Shown here piece by piece: positions 11,816 through 22,939 of a stretch of 64,000 bases of DNA. A program made the translations under genes and the position numbers. The notes under the pieces are model-generated. The model saw nothing but the letters and a program-made list of their open reading frames with translations. It was not told the DNA's origin and made no database searches. This stretch comes from Nelumbo lutea (lineage: Eukaryota > Streptophyta > Magnoliopsida > Proteales > Nelumbonaceae): assembly GCA_022828595.1 (NCBI GenBank), contig JAKGHH010000005.1, positions 53,935,655 to 53,999,654 on the forward strand, written 5' to 3'. The first letter of the stretch is position 1. Each line of letters begins with the position of its first letter.

Positions 11816-12095
11816 TAATGTTGGCTGTAGTTATAATTCAGATCTCAACCGATTATATAAATACATCTTATTTTTCATTCATTCATGTTTCACAAGTGTA
11901 TCCTACGTCTAACAAGATATTAGTGGAAAGGTCTATAGGTCCATACTAAGCATGGGCAAAAGAGAAACCGATAAGCGTTGGTGGATTATTTAAATTTGAA
12001 TATCTAAATTGACTATCACTATTATGATATCAACGGTCATCATACACCACTATATACATGAATAAGACTCCATTCACCACAAATGCCATCATTAT

Positions 12096-12425
12096 TATGG
12101 CCCCGTTTGGCATATCCTTTCATATGAACTGTCAGTTTTTTAGAAGTTTGGAATTCTACAATTTTGTCTTTTTCTATTTGGTTGAGAGAAGATTTAAACG
12201 TCAAAAGACATTATGCCAAAAAGATGTACGAAGCCTGTTTTGAATGATTTTTGAGAAGCTTTAAATGGTGTTGTTTAGTTTTTATCAGCTCATTTTTGCA
12301 TGGAAAAAAACGACTTAACCAAACAATTTTCAAACTATCAAGTTCTAAAGCAAAAGCTCACTATATCTTTTGATTGCCAGAGCTTCAAGGAGATCTTTCA
12401 AAAATAACTTGCCAAAGGACCCCAT
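12096..12425. mobile_element. MITE-like segment inside copy A
   Basis: The ends ATGGCCCCGTTTGGCATA and, in reverse complement, ATGGGGTCCTTTGGCAAG are similar inverted termini about 330 bp apart. Such CCGTTTGGC ends are common in plant MITEs. No target-site duplication is evident. Counterparts lie near 20681-21005 and 33877-34201, so it was present before the copies arose. Confidence 0.4.
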
Positions 12426-13027
12426 ATTGTGGTCAAATTCCATGAACACTACCATAACTACTCTTGATTGATTTGATTGGCTGAATTGTGATCAGGCCCG
12501 TAGTTGGTTCAATCATGCCCTAAAATTTGAAGCTCAAGGGGTGGTTCATTGGTATGTTAACTGGTTTGTTCGAGCATTGACTGGAAATTTGGAAAAAAGA
12601 GGGGCTATTAATGTTGCTGGCATGAAATACCAATAAAAGTTCAAAAGTATGGAATTAAAAGATAGAATGAATATATAACAGGTTTTGGGCTTGGTTCCAC
12701 ACTTTTGGGTTTTATATTAGGGTTGGGCTCTCAGGCTCAAGAACTGGCCCAATGATTACGCCAACCTTGGATTTGGCCCTTATAAGAATGGTAATTTAAT
12801 TTACATGGCATAGTACATCACTCTTTACGTAGCAACATTATATTTTTTCTGAAAGATGGATTTGGGCCGTAATTCAATTTACATAAGCCACCACTCAGTT
12901 GACATTTATGACAATTCAGGATTTGGATTTGAGAATGATATATATATGTATATATATATGAAAAAGCATGGACAGGCTTAATGCAGATTTTTTATTCTCA
13001 CGATAAAGTTATAAACATTCGTAAGGT

Positions 13028-13252
13028 CATACCTGCTCGTGAATTGACATCAATTATATAGAGACAGAGATTTTCAGAAGATTGACCCATACCTGCTCGT
13101 GAATTGACATCAATTATATAGAGACAGAGATTTTCAGAAGGTCCACGCATACCTGCTCGTGAATTGACATCAATTATATAGAGACACAGAGATTTTCGGA
13201 AGGTCCACCCATACCTGCCTGTGAATTGACGTCAATTATATAGACAGGGAGA
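13028..13252 (+). repeat. 60-bp tandem repeat, ~3.7 copies
   Basis: The unit runs 'catacctgctcgtgaattga' then 'catcaattatatagagacag' and 'agattttcagaaggtccacc'. The second and third copies here are 60-62 bp apart and nearly identical. Equivalent arrays of three units occur at 21577-21757 and 34774-34948. Confidence 0.95.
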
Positions 13253-13639
13253 TAGATACATCTTTTCAAACGTCAAACTTTAGATCAACATAAAAATGAC
13301 ACTTGGGTCAGGTCTTTTCTATTTATTTTTTCTCTCTCTCTATTTTACTTGAACAAGTATTTGATGCCACGTATTACAATTCTGACTTAGATACTAGAAG
13401 GTCGATGACTAATTGAATGCATCAAATTGGACAATTTCAACAACAATGCAACTGTAGTTGGAATGCTTGACGAAACAGATTAACCAAAATCAAACACAAA
13501 ACAATGCAGTTCAGTTGCATAGAGGTCATGGTTGATGACTCTTGAATTAAATAATTCTACATAGAAGTGTCTTATATCTTGCTTTACCACCTAATTACGT
13601 AACTTAACAAAGCAATAATGTTGGTGGCGCTCCATGCAC
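13253..13639. other. Flank between copy A and the tandem duplication
   Basis: No gene seen. The part 13535-13635 loosely resembles 25570-25655 (ttgaattaa.taattc.ac.tagaa and the bases after it). This suggests that both are ends of the same old repeat. Confidence 0.4.
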
Positions 13640-13690
13640 CATAAAAATGACCGACGATCAACGGCAATGTTATTAAAGTTACAAACCGCT

Positions 13691-14246
13691 CTACAGGCCG
13701 ATTCCCATCTTGGGGATCCCACTCTCACCACAATCCACAATGTGAATCTCAACAACAACTTCATTCATAGGCCATGGTTGACCAAGTCCAGTTTCAAGCG
13801 ATGCAATAGAAAGTCGACCAGATCTTGATGATGATGCAGACGCTGGGCTTTGCAGCGCAACCTCCTGAGGCTGTCCCTCCTCCTGCCTCGACACAAAAAA
13901 AATTGGCCGGGCAAGAAAAAGGCATGGTCTGACCAAGAAAAACAACAGACATCAAGAAGACCGGGCTCCTCAGCCCGATCTCATGAATGTGATAACCGCA
14001 GCCGAACACACCAACTTATCTTTATTACAATTTATTTCAGAAAAAAAGAAAATATGAGGCCTAATCTTAAATAGGAGCCATTTGCATATGTAAAACCACT
14101 CAGCCACCCACCTAAGAGGCGGACAAGAGGCGCATATAGTGACAATGGAGTCATCAAGTCAGTAATTGGTCCAAGATTTGAAACTGGACTGCTAGTTTTC
14201 ATCATAGATTGCCCAAAATTACTGGAAAAAGCCACAGTCAAAATTT
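13691..14246. other. Private segment of unit 1, unassigned
   Basis: This stretch has no counterpart in unit 2, where 23658-26212 stands instead. It has moderately open frames on both strands (for example 14032-14256 minus and 13850-14074 plus), but none with a recognised motif. The AAQPPEAVPPPAS reading near 13850 might be a gag-like relic. I would not call a gene. Confidence 0.4.
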
Positions 14247-14454
14247 TGTTGCACAACCCATCATTAGTCCATCATAAGGTCCCTGACTGGGAAGTTAGAG
14301 AAAGAATCTGTCACTGAGTAGAAATTAATTGGTTGTACAATCTCAAAGGGGATTCAAAATCTCCATCCTCTAATTGGTGGATGATTGTATTATTTTTGCA
14401 AAAACCTTAATAAATAATTGGTTTAAAATTAAGGATATTTTGAACATGTTTATT

Positions 14455-15668
14455 GTAGCCTCAGGCCAAGCACCAAATTAATTTTGCCAAATTCATGATC
14501 AACTTTTCAACAAAAAATCCCAGTAGGCTCCAGAAAATAATGACTAGTATCCTAAAAATTCCTCTTCCTCTTGATCTGAAAAGTAACAAATATTTGGGAG
14601 TCCCAATCATATCCAAATACCTTTTCAAATTTGTGAAGATGATATGTCCTTTAGAGATTGATGGAACCGTATCAGTAATTTAGTTGATCCTCAAAAAGAC
14701 CAACTTGTTAGAGAAATATTGGTAATATTCCTTTGGTTCATCCGAAAAAAACAGAAATGAAAGACAATTCAATAACACAACACAGAGGGCAGCTGCTCCA
14801 ATATTGCTTGCATTGCATGAGATCACCTCAGGTCAATTCTTGATGTCAATGCCCACAGTATCGGTTTTTCATCCATCAACCTCGCTGAAACTTGGGCCGT
14901 ATGGAAAGCTATCCACGTTGCTATTAACTTCAGGGAATACCCAGTCATCTTAGAGGGAGAATCAAAGATCCCATTGACTGCTTCAATATTTCCTTTCTTC
15001 CTTCCATCCCTTCTAATTGGTTCTTGACTTTTTAGGTCTTTTATTTTGTTTTTCTGATTTAGATACATCGTAGTGCTGGAGCACGTCTTGTGAGGTCACG
15101 TATGACTATTCTGAGTAATATGCTAGAAGCTCGAGGGCTAGGCCATTTTCACAATAATGAAATTGAAGTTGATTTGCTTTAATTTTTATTTTTTTTTCTT
15201 TTCTTTTCTTTCACGATTTGTCCAGACTAGAACTGATTCATCAAAATCAATTAAAGATGAATTGAGTAGAGCAGATTCACCAAAATCAGTTAAACATGAA
15301 ACAGTTGGATCAAAGATGGAAGACCAAAACAAGTAAAGAACCAATTGGAAGAAGGATGGAAAGTGAGAAAGGAAATGAAAAAAAAAAAAAAAAAGCTACG
15401 GACATGAGTAATTTTAATGTGGTCATTCCGCCTAAAGTATGAGATTAATAAGAAAAACATAAATCATCTTGTTTGTAGAATTTAACAAGGATGATGACAT
15501 TGGCATATGAATATCTGCAAATCTTATGGCATGAATAGAACATAATAAATAACTCTTAATACAGTTATTTGATAGCCACTTTTTGTTGTACATGGAACTT
15601 TGATAGAGAGAAAGAGGCTAATCAAGTGGCTGATGGGCTTTCAAAAAGTAGGGAACAATCAACATAAA
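14455..15668 (+). pseudogene. LINE relic: RT tail and RNase H (in D1)
   Basis: The frame at 14495-14683 reads MINFSTKNPSRLQKI and SNKYLGVPII, the end of a plant LINE reverse transcriptase. From about 14870 another frame reads NLAETWAVWKAIH and EYPVILEGESK, the middle of an RNase H domain. Near 15595-15665 REKEANQVADGLSK gives its last helix. Intervening stops, frame changes and foreign sequence show it is long dead. The plus orientation is consistent across the pieces. Confidence 0.8.
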
Positions 15669-16269
15669 ATTTTATAACTCATTTCATCAATTACCCACTA
15701 AAGCCCAAAGGCTTTTGAAGAATGATGGCTATGGGATTCCCTTTTTATTATGAGTTACTTAAATGTTTATTTATTTTTTAGATCATCTTTATCCTTTTTA
15801 TTTGTATATGTTTTAGAGTTTGGATGACCTCGGTCTAAATAGATTTTCTAGAAAAGTAAGGCTTTTACATCCCCCAATCCCTTATACGACTTTTTTGTAT
15901 TGTTAATAAAATTTAGGGTAAATTGCAAAGAACCCCATATTATGGGGTCTGTGATAAGGACCCATGTACTTTGTTTTGCGATAAAGACCTCCTTGTATTA
16001 TGATCATGAGACAAAGACCCCCTTTCGTTAGCCTTACGACCTATAATATTTTTTAATCCTCATACTAACCTTGTAATAACTATTCTGACTAGAAAATTAC
16101 TGTTCATCTCCCACAACTTCACATTTCCCCTCCTCTCTCTCTCTCCCCCAATCTCTCTTCTTTCCCTTGCCCTTAACAACGTCGAGATTGAACCCATTTT
16201 CACAAGTCTGCTAAAGTTGAGAGCCGGGGATGAATCTCACTTCAGCAAAGTCGGGGGTTTAGGGCTTTA
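15669..16269. other. Repeat DNA, no gene
   Basis: It includes 'gggtaaattgcaaagaaccc' and following text about 'ataaggaccc', a phrase set typical of old plant retrotransposon DNA, and a CT-rich stretch near 16130-16160. No ORF is supported. Confidence 0.4.
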
Positions 16270-16448
16270 GGTTTAGTTTGAAAGGAGTATATATATATAA
16301 TGCAAATATATATAAAATAAAACAAAATATAAGGTTTTGCACTTTATATATTTGAAAAGAGTATAAATATAAATATATACAAAATAATATAAAAGGCAAG
16401 GTTTTATACTCTACGAATTTGCATTTTGTATTCCTTGCAAACTGAGCC
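16270..16448. mobile_element. Tourist-like MITE, 179 bp (in D1)
   Basis: Ends GGTTTAGTTTGAAAGGAGTA and, in reverse complement, GGCTCAGTTTGCAAGGAATA form inverted termini flanked by TTA on both sides. A 3-bp TTA/TAA duplication with such termini fits PIF/Harbinger MITEs. An internal 'caaggttttgcactct' motif is shared with the copies at 22.4, 22.8, 28.2, 35.6, 36.0 and 50.4 kb. Confidence 0.75.
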
Positions 16449-17290
16449 TTAGGGGAGAGGATCACAAGTCACTCCCCATTGGCCAAATGAAAATGCATAG
16501 GTCAGTATGTTTTTTCTTTTTTTTTTTTGGCTACATTTGATTTGACAGAAAGCAAGAAAATAAAAAAGTTGAGGGAAGATTTTTAAGAAAATTCACAACA
16601 ATTCCTAAGAATTCCCCTCAACTTGTGGATGGCAGATTCACAATCGTAGCCTTAGGGACGGATTGGGTTTGGAGGCCTACCATGCATTGTGGTAAGTCTT
16701 CCTCAAACATCTAGATGTTTTTTTGAAGACCAAATTAAGTCTGACTCGTTAAACAATACACTTTATCTTGAAGAGTGGGATTACCTACATATATGTGATG
16801 CCTTCTGATCCAGACGGTTGGATCATTTGACCTGAAAATTGTTCACGCAACTGGTTCGAACGAACCAATCTAGAATACCTGAAGAGTGGTCATTTCTTAT
16901 TTTTTATTTTTTTAACTTTTTTTGTTAGAACGAACCATCCATTCGAACCAAATGATTAAACCATTAACCCAAAAACCAATGACCAGAATAGTGATCTCCT
17001 AATGTTAGGCAAACTATGCAAGCTAGGGAGATTGGGTGTGTGTGGTGGGGGAGAGGTATTCTACATTGGTCCCACTCAGACATTTTTTCCAATAGGTGTG
17101 GATCATCCATTTTCCTTAAAACTATAGTTTAGTTAGCAAAACTTTGATCTATATTAGCTGAGAAAAGAAGGGCAAAGTAGAACTCTTAAAGATATTAAAC
17201 TGCTCAAGTAATGTTTTATGTTAACGGGTTTTTAACATTTTTATATTTTATAACGGAGGGTATGTTTCATCTGGGTCATCCACAATTAAT
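16449..17290. other. Repeat DNA within D1, no gene
   Basis: Contains a palindrome-like pair 'gttcgaacgaacc' / 'gaacgaaccatccattcgaac' near 16850-16950. No coding signal was recognised. It is identical in layout to 28410-29260. Confidence 0.4.
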
Positions 17291-19010
17291 TTAGTTTTAA
17301 AGTCCTAGTGTAGATAGGCTCTTAGATAGTGCTAGCGAGGTGGAGGGTGCTGCTATCCCTACTGGGGAGGTAAGCTCTCGATAGGGTGCCTCCCCTCTTT
17401 AGTCTTTAGAGGGAACCTCTATCCTTGAAGTCGAGCCACCTCAACTCGGGGAGATCGAAGCTCAGGAAGTGGGTCCGTCCTCCAGATCGGGGACCCCATC
17501 TTTTTCCCGAGGTCAGGATCCCGATGAGTTCTGTCCTTCCACCTTAACTTCTGACAGGTAATGTACTTAGTGTTCCGTTACCGCCTTCTAAACAACTTAG
17601 TTTTTAGTCTTCCTCTAGGTCAATTTACTTGGGCTCATGATCACCATGAGATCGCCATTTTTGAGGAGCAGCTCTTGGCAGGGCTGTGCTTCCCTCTTCA
17701 TCCTTTTCTGATAGAAATAGTTAGGTTTTACAACATCACTATTTACCAACTTCATCTGAACTCTATTTGGAAGATAGTTGGCTTTATTTCTTTGTTCCAC
17801 GCTTATAACCGATGTTTAACCCTTGACATCTTCAGCTTGATCTGTGTGCTCAAGTGAAACTCAGCCTGTTTGTGCAAAAACATAAGACAGAGCTATTACA
17901 TATCTCCCAGGCCCAAATTCAAAATCTTGTCTGACTGCCCAAACAAGTTCCGACATGGAAAAGGCGGTATCTCATCGTCCGTATTCCAAAAGGGTAGTCT
18001 TTCACAACCCACTGGAGGGTGGCTACCAAGGACCTTGGGGTGAGCTTGGATGCAGAGTCCAGGGTGGTGATTAATTCTTGGAGGGACATCAACCTCGAGA
18101 TGAAAAGCTTCTTGGCCGAGGAGGCGCTGGTGCAAGCTGGTTTGAGCCCTCCCGATAGGTTTCTTTTTTGGGTAATTATTTAAAATATATTTTAAGCTTC
18201 TTGACTAACTATCTTATTTTTTGCAGCCACAGTGGCAGAGGTCGATGCAGAGAGTCTCTTGAAGAGTTCCCATTAGAAGAAACGAAGGGCCGCAAAGAGA
18301 CCTCACCAGGAAGTCGGCTCTACACCCTTTGGCCCAACCAAGGTTCTAGCTTTGGAATCGATCTCCACTAAGCCACCCAAGGAGGAGGCCCCATCAGCGT
18401 TCCCTAAAGCGGTCGTGGGCAAGGACCGTGAGAGGGAAGCTCGTCCCCAGAAGCGAGGAGGCTTGTCTATGCCTGAGGAGGCAGATGCCGAACCGAAGAG
18501 CGCTCTCGCAAGCACACAAGAAATTATAATGGATCACACGCTTGCGGTGCACAAGAGCCGGGATGTCGTTTTTTATGATGAGGTCACGAAATGTGCGGAC
18601 ATGCCTTCAACTCGGCTCTTGGGGCTAGCCGCTAGCCACTGTATGGAGGTAAGTATCCTGCCTTCAATTCTTTTTTTTTTTTTTTTTTTACTGACCTTGG
18701 TCTTCTTTTGCTAGGCCAACTCTAGTATTCACACATCGGCTTGCCAATCTACGATCCATTCAAAGTAACCTCAGGATGCCAAGGTGGAGTTGCAAAAGCT
18801 TCACCACGAGCTGGACCTAGTTTGGGGCAAAGCACTTCAAGTCAAAAAGGGAGCTGAGGGCCACAAGCAACTGATCCTGGTCCAGGCAGGGTAGATCTCT
18901 GCACTAACTGAATATCACCACGAGCTGGACCTCGTTTGGGGCAAAGCACTTCAAGTCAAATAGGGAGATGAGGGCCACAAGCAACTGATCCTGGTCCAGG
19001 AAGGACCCGA
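17291..19010 (+). pseudogene. Antisense ORF of a Tat/Retand-like gypsy element (Transposase_28-like), broken
   Basis: The frame 17561-17857 reads HDHHEIAIFEEQLLAGLCFP, then LHPFLIEIVRFYNIT and QLHLNSIWKIVGFISLF. This matches the plant domain called 'putative gypsy type transposon' (PF04195). Upstream, 17320-17550, is a low-complexity acidic stretch. Downstream pieces, 18233-18714 and 18718-19010, give the basic linker and a coiled-coil region starting NSSIH, as in the relative at 61044. Stops and frame changes interrupt it. In Tat-lineage elements this ORF lies antisense between pol and the 3' LTR, so the parent element would have been on the minus strand. Confidence 0.7.
18801..19000 (+). 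repeat. Tandem duplication of ~86 bp at 114-bp spacing
   Basis: The text 'tcaccacgagctggacct' through 'ctgatcctggtccagg' occurs at 18801-18886 and again at 18915-19000 with four or so differences. It lies within the coiled-coil part of the broken antisense ORF. Confidence 0.95.
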
Positions 19011-19162
19011 GTTTCCAGAATGCAGTACTCCTAAGACTAATTCAACTCTGTAAAGGGTGTTAGGTAGGGCAGGGGCTGAAGTGGAAGCCAGGGCGGCCAG
19101 GCATGCCTTACTCCTTCCTGGAAGTTACCCATATTGATGATGTTATCTCCCCCCCCTACCAC

Positions 19163-19169
19163 TATAAAT
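19163..19169 (+). promoter_or_regulatory. TATA box of the small peptide gene
   Basis: TATAAAT lies 47-53 bp upstream of the ATG at 19216, in the context CCACTATAAATT and after a C run. The spacing would give a 5' leader of about 20 nt. Supporting but not proof of a promoter. Confidence 0.55.
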
Positions 19170-19215
19170 TTGGGTGAGTTATCAGCTCAAAGCACGCAGT
19201 GAGTGAGTTCCCAAA

Positions 19216-20303
19216 ATGGCTTTCTCTAGAGCCTTTCAGGTCTTACTGGTTCTCAGTTTTCTAGCCATCATGCTTCTCTTCTCCTCCAACGTTGCTATCG
19301 CTAGTAGTCTGCATGTCCTCGGTGCGTATTCTTCCTCTCTTCTTTCTTTTCACTATTGTTGCAGCAAATCCTGGTGTTTATTTAAATTCAGAACACCGGT
19401 GATTCTCCTTTTGGTTGGGTATTATTAGCTTGTTCATGCATAATCAATTAATCCAATTAATTCCAAGGCTCAACTGTCTTTTTGTTTTGGGTTTAATAAA
19501 TAAATGGGTAAACAGTTCAACCATCTGCATTGGATTGATGTGCTGTTGTCCTGATCAACGTTTTAAAAAATGATTTGGAAACAGATTCGTTCTGGCCACT
19601 GGTTTATGGGTCAATGGTTTGAACGGTCGATTAATAAAATTAAAAAAAATAAAAAAATAAAAAATGATCAAAAACTGTTGAATGAGTCAACCATCCAGAT
19701 TATTGATTTGTTGATTTTTTCAATGGTTTTTTATCAAATTCCAGGTTTGAGATAAAACAGAATTGATTGCCTAAATGGTTCCCCGGTCAAATGATCCGAC
19801 CATCCGGATCAACCACGATTCAAAAATGTTGGTCCTGATCAACAGTTTTTTTTTAATTAATTGTATGTAACATGGTGGGGATCAGAGGTTGAATCAAACC
19901 GAAATTGTGACGAGTGACCATGAATCAGTCAGGCCACATGGCGGGTCAATGATGGAATGTTGAAAAACAGTGTTTTATTGAATGAGTTCAAACCAATCCC
20001 TAACAAGATTGCCCCCCACAACGTCCCACATCACATCCCTGCTGTGTACTAAAAACATCACCCCGATAATGATATCATCATTTCTGAGATTATCATTGAA
20101 AGGTATTTCTAATACACCGCAGGGATGTGCCATAGAAGGTTGTGGGAGGCTGATTAGGTCTCTTATTGAATGGGCACTGTACAAATAAAATAATGATTAT
20201 TTCTAAACTCGTAAATTATTTCTTGTTGGCAGGAAGGAGGATGCTCCAATACAGTACTGACCCTGGGGGAGTATTTTACCCTCCTAACCCACCTAACCCA
20301 TAA
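19216..20303 (+). CDS. Putative small secreted peptide precursor, two exons, 58 aa
   Basis: Exon 1 is 19216-19321 and exon 2 is 20233-20303, with a GT..AG intron of 911 bp. Exon 1 ends one base into a Gly codon that exon 2 completes. The product starts MAFSRAFQVLLVLSFLAIML, a strong signal peptide with a likely cut near residues 28-30 (VAIASS). The predicted mature part is about 28 residues. It has a dibasic site (GRRMLQ), a DPGG turn and a proline-rich end, YPPNPPNP, before TAA. Signal peptide, dibasic site and Pro-rich tail are the usual layout of plant signalling peptides, but I do not recognise the family and no function should be assumed. A TATA box stands upstream. Unit 2 of the tandem duplication lacks this gene. 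The alternative is a chance exon pair; the clean splice, frame and TATA box argue against that. Confidence 0.6.
19322..20232 (+). other. Intron of the peptide gene, repeat-filled
   Basis: The donor is G|GTGCGT and the acceptor TTGTTGGCAG|GA. From 19500 to 19950 there are degenerate repeats of 'ggtcaatggtttgaacggtc' type. From 20001 to 20160 there is a foldback, listed separately. Confidence 0.5.
20001..20160. repeat. Imperfect hairpin in the peptide-gene intron
   Basis: CACATCCCTGCTGTGTA at 20032-20048 pairs with TACACCGCAGGGATGTG at 20113-20129, one mismatch in 17. Pairing extends outward through 'cccacaacgt' and 'aggttgtggg', and inward through 'aatgatatc' and 'gattatcatt'. It may be a MITE relic or a hairpin-forming RNA. 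Confidence 0.6.
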
Positions 20304-21576
20304 TCAGAACTCTAGAAGATGGAGAAATCCGGTTTACATGTGTGTATCCGTACTTTTCCGTTATTTATATATTGAAGTATTGGTGCATGTGTTCAATTTC
20401 AAAAGGTACATTATATATAGAGTTCAACAACGGTGCATTTACTCATATTGGCTGTAGTTAAATTCTGATCTCAACCGATTATATAAATACATCTTATTTT
20501 TCATTCATTCATATTTCACAAGTGTATCCTACGTCCATACTAAGTATGGGCAAAAGAGAACCCGATAAGCGTTGGTGGATTATTTAAATTTGATTATTTA
20601 AATTGACTACCACTATTATGATATCAACGGTCATGGTGCACCACTATATACTCTATTCACCACAAATGACGTCAATATTATGGCCCCGTTTGGTGTATCT
20701 TTTTATGTGAACTGTTGGTTTTTAAGAAGTTTAGAATTCTGTAATTTTGTCTTTTCCTATTTGGTTAAGAGAAGATTTAACCATCAAAAGACATTATGCC
20801 AAAAAGATGTATGAAGCCTGTTTTGAATAATTTTTTAGAAGTTTTAAATGGAATTCTTTAGTTTTTATCAACTCGTTTTCGCATGGAAAGACACAACTTA
20901 ACTAAACAATTTTCAAACTATCAAGTTCTTAATGCAAAAGCTCACTATATCTTTTGATTGCCAGAGCTTCAAGGAGATCTTTCAAAAATAACTTGCCAAA
21001 GGACCCCATATTGTGGTCAAATTCCATGAACACTATCATAACTACTCTTGATTGATTTGATTGGCTGAATTGTGATCGGGCCCCTAGTTGGTTCAATCAT
21101 GCCCTAAATTTTGAAACTCAAGGGGTGGTTCATTGATATGTTAACTGGTTTGTTCGAGCATTGACTGAAAATTTGGAAAAAAGAGGGGCTATTAATGTTG
21201 CAGGCATCAAATACCAAAAAAAGTTCAAAAGTATGGAATTAAAAGATAGAATGAATATATACCAGGTTTTGGGCTTGGTTCCACACTTTTGGGTTTTATA
21301 TTAGGGTTGGGCTCTCAGGCTAAAGAATTGGCCCAATAATTAGGCCATCCTTGGATTTGCCCCTTATAAGAATGGTAATTTAATTTACATGGCATAGCAT
21401 AGTACCTCACTCTTTATGTAGCAACATTATACTTTTTCTGAAAGATGGATTTGGGTCATAATTCAATTTACATAAGCCACCACTCGGTTGACATTTATGA
21501 CAATTCAGGATATATATATATATATACAGGCCTAATGCATATTTTTTATTCTCATGATAAAGTTATAAACATTCAG

Positions 21577-21757
21577 TGCACCCATATCTGCTCGTGAATT
21601 GACATCAATTATATAAAGACAGATTTTCAGAAGGTCCACCCATACCTGCCTCTGAATTGACATCAATTATATCGAGACAGAGATTTTCAGAAGGTCCACC
21701 CATACCTGCCTGGGAATTGACATCAATTATATAGAGACACCGATTTTCAGAAAAACT
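21577..21757 (+). repeat. 60-bp tandem repeat, three copies (copy B)
   Basis: Same unit as at 13028-13252, with slightly different monomers, for example 'catatctgctcgtgaattg' and 'catacctgcctctgaattg'. Confidence 0.95.
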
Positions 21758-22421
21758 AGGGGAGGATTTTATATTTTACCCGTAATCTAAACGATATATT
21801 AGATTCAAGAGAAATTGAGAGTACAGCAGATCCAATAAACAAATCTTATGCAACTATTATATTTTAATTACCAATCAATTATTTTCTACTTTCTTGTTTT
21901 ATTTTTGTGTATTACAAATTAATACATCAACCTAATATTAAACCATTAAATGTTATGTATATAATATTTTTATTTTTAAAATACATCAGATTCATTAGAA
22001 ATATTTCTAAAATACATATCATATGCAAATTTATAAATCTTAATTACTACAATAAATATTCTGTTTTCATATTTTAATTTATTTATGTAAATTACTAAAA
22101 ATTAAAATTTATATTTTAATAAGGATTGCAGGATTTGACAGATCATTCATTTCATTAATGTTCATAAAATAACAATCCTAATATCTTTTTTTTCCTATTT
22201 TTGGTCCATTATTCATATATAACATTAGTTATTTGAATTAAATGTAGCCCCCAAGTTATATAAAACATATATTATATTAACTATTTGTATAACACTGGAA
22301 GATGGTCTATTGATACCAGAACCCTGATTTGGAATGCTTTTGTGTTCAAATTCTTACTTTTTCTTCCCTTTATTTTTTGATGAAAGTCAGAAGCCAGATG
22401 AACTCATTCATTATCATTTAA

Positions 22422-22632
22422 GGCTACTTTGGACTGAGTACAAATACAAATATGTACGGCGTAAATATATGCAAAATAATATAAAATACAAGATTTTACA
22501 CTCTATAAATTTGTATTTATACTCTTTCATGCTTGGTTTGGAATAAGTAACAGTGTAAATACATACAAAATAACACAAAGTACAAGGTTTTGCGCTCTAT
22601 AAATTTGTATTTATACTCTTCCAAACTGAGCC
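22422..22632. mobile_element. Tourist-like MITE, 211 bp with internal duplication (copy B)
   Basis: It is flanked by TAA on both sides and ends with CCAAACTGAGCC. The phrase 'caa..ttttacactctataaatttgtatttatactctt' occurs twice inside, so it looks like two copies fused or nested. Confidence 0.7.
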
Positions 22633-22826
22633 TAAATGCATCGGTTACAAGTCAATAATTTTTTAGAATGGAAAAAAGAAAAGAAGACAAGAATACCAAG
22701 TGATCCAGTAACACAATCACCTTGACAAGGAACGAGAGAACTGAAGGTCGTGAAATTGAACCCTAGCTAACTGCCAGACCACCTAAAGATTGATCTATTC
22801 CGATGCTTCCAACTATGGAGCCCTTA

Positions 22827-22939
22827 GGCTCAGTTTGGAAGGAGTACATGCAAATACAAATTTGTAGAGTGCAAAACTTTGTATTTTATATGTATTTGTA
22901 CAGTACATATTTGTATTTGTATTCCTACCAAACTGAACC
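22827..22939. mobile_element. Tourist-like MITE, 113 bp (copy B)
   Basis: Inverted termini GGCTCAGTTTGGAAGGAGTA and GGTTCAGTTTGGTAGGAATA (reverse complement of the right end) are flanked by TTA on each side. It is the shortest and cleanest member of this family here. Confidence 0.85.

Larger units (their letters stand above)
11816..13260 (+). repeat. Repeat family copy A (older copy)
   Basis: This segment, from 'ttggctgtagtt' on, matches 20443-21780 (copy B), and from 'gataagcgttggtgg' also 33752-34955 (copy C). By eye A differs from B at about one base in fifteen to twenty, clearly more than B differs from C. A lacks the ~1.8 kb that follows the 60-bp repeats in B and C. It contains no credible gene. 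Confidence 0.85.
14247..17495 (+). repeat. Duplicated block D1
   Basis: It matches 26213-29461 (block D2) over 3.25 kb with only scattered substitutions and a few indels, for example 6 extra bases near 14693 and 8 fewer near 16801. This is a recent duplication. It holds a LINE relic, a Tourist-like MITE and the first ~200 bp of an antisense gypsy ORF. Confidence 0.95.

Noticed and set aside
17896..18135. Minus-strand 79-codon frame
   Set aside because: It overlaps the broken antisense gypsy ORF, whose plus-strand reading has recognisable motifs.
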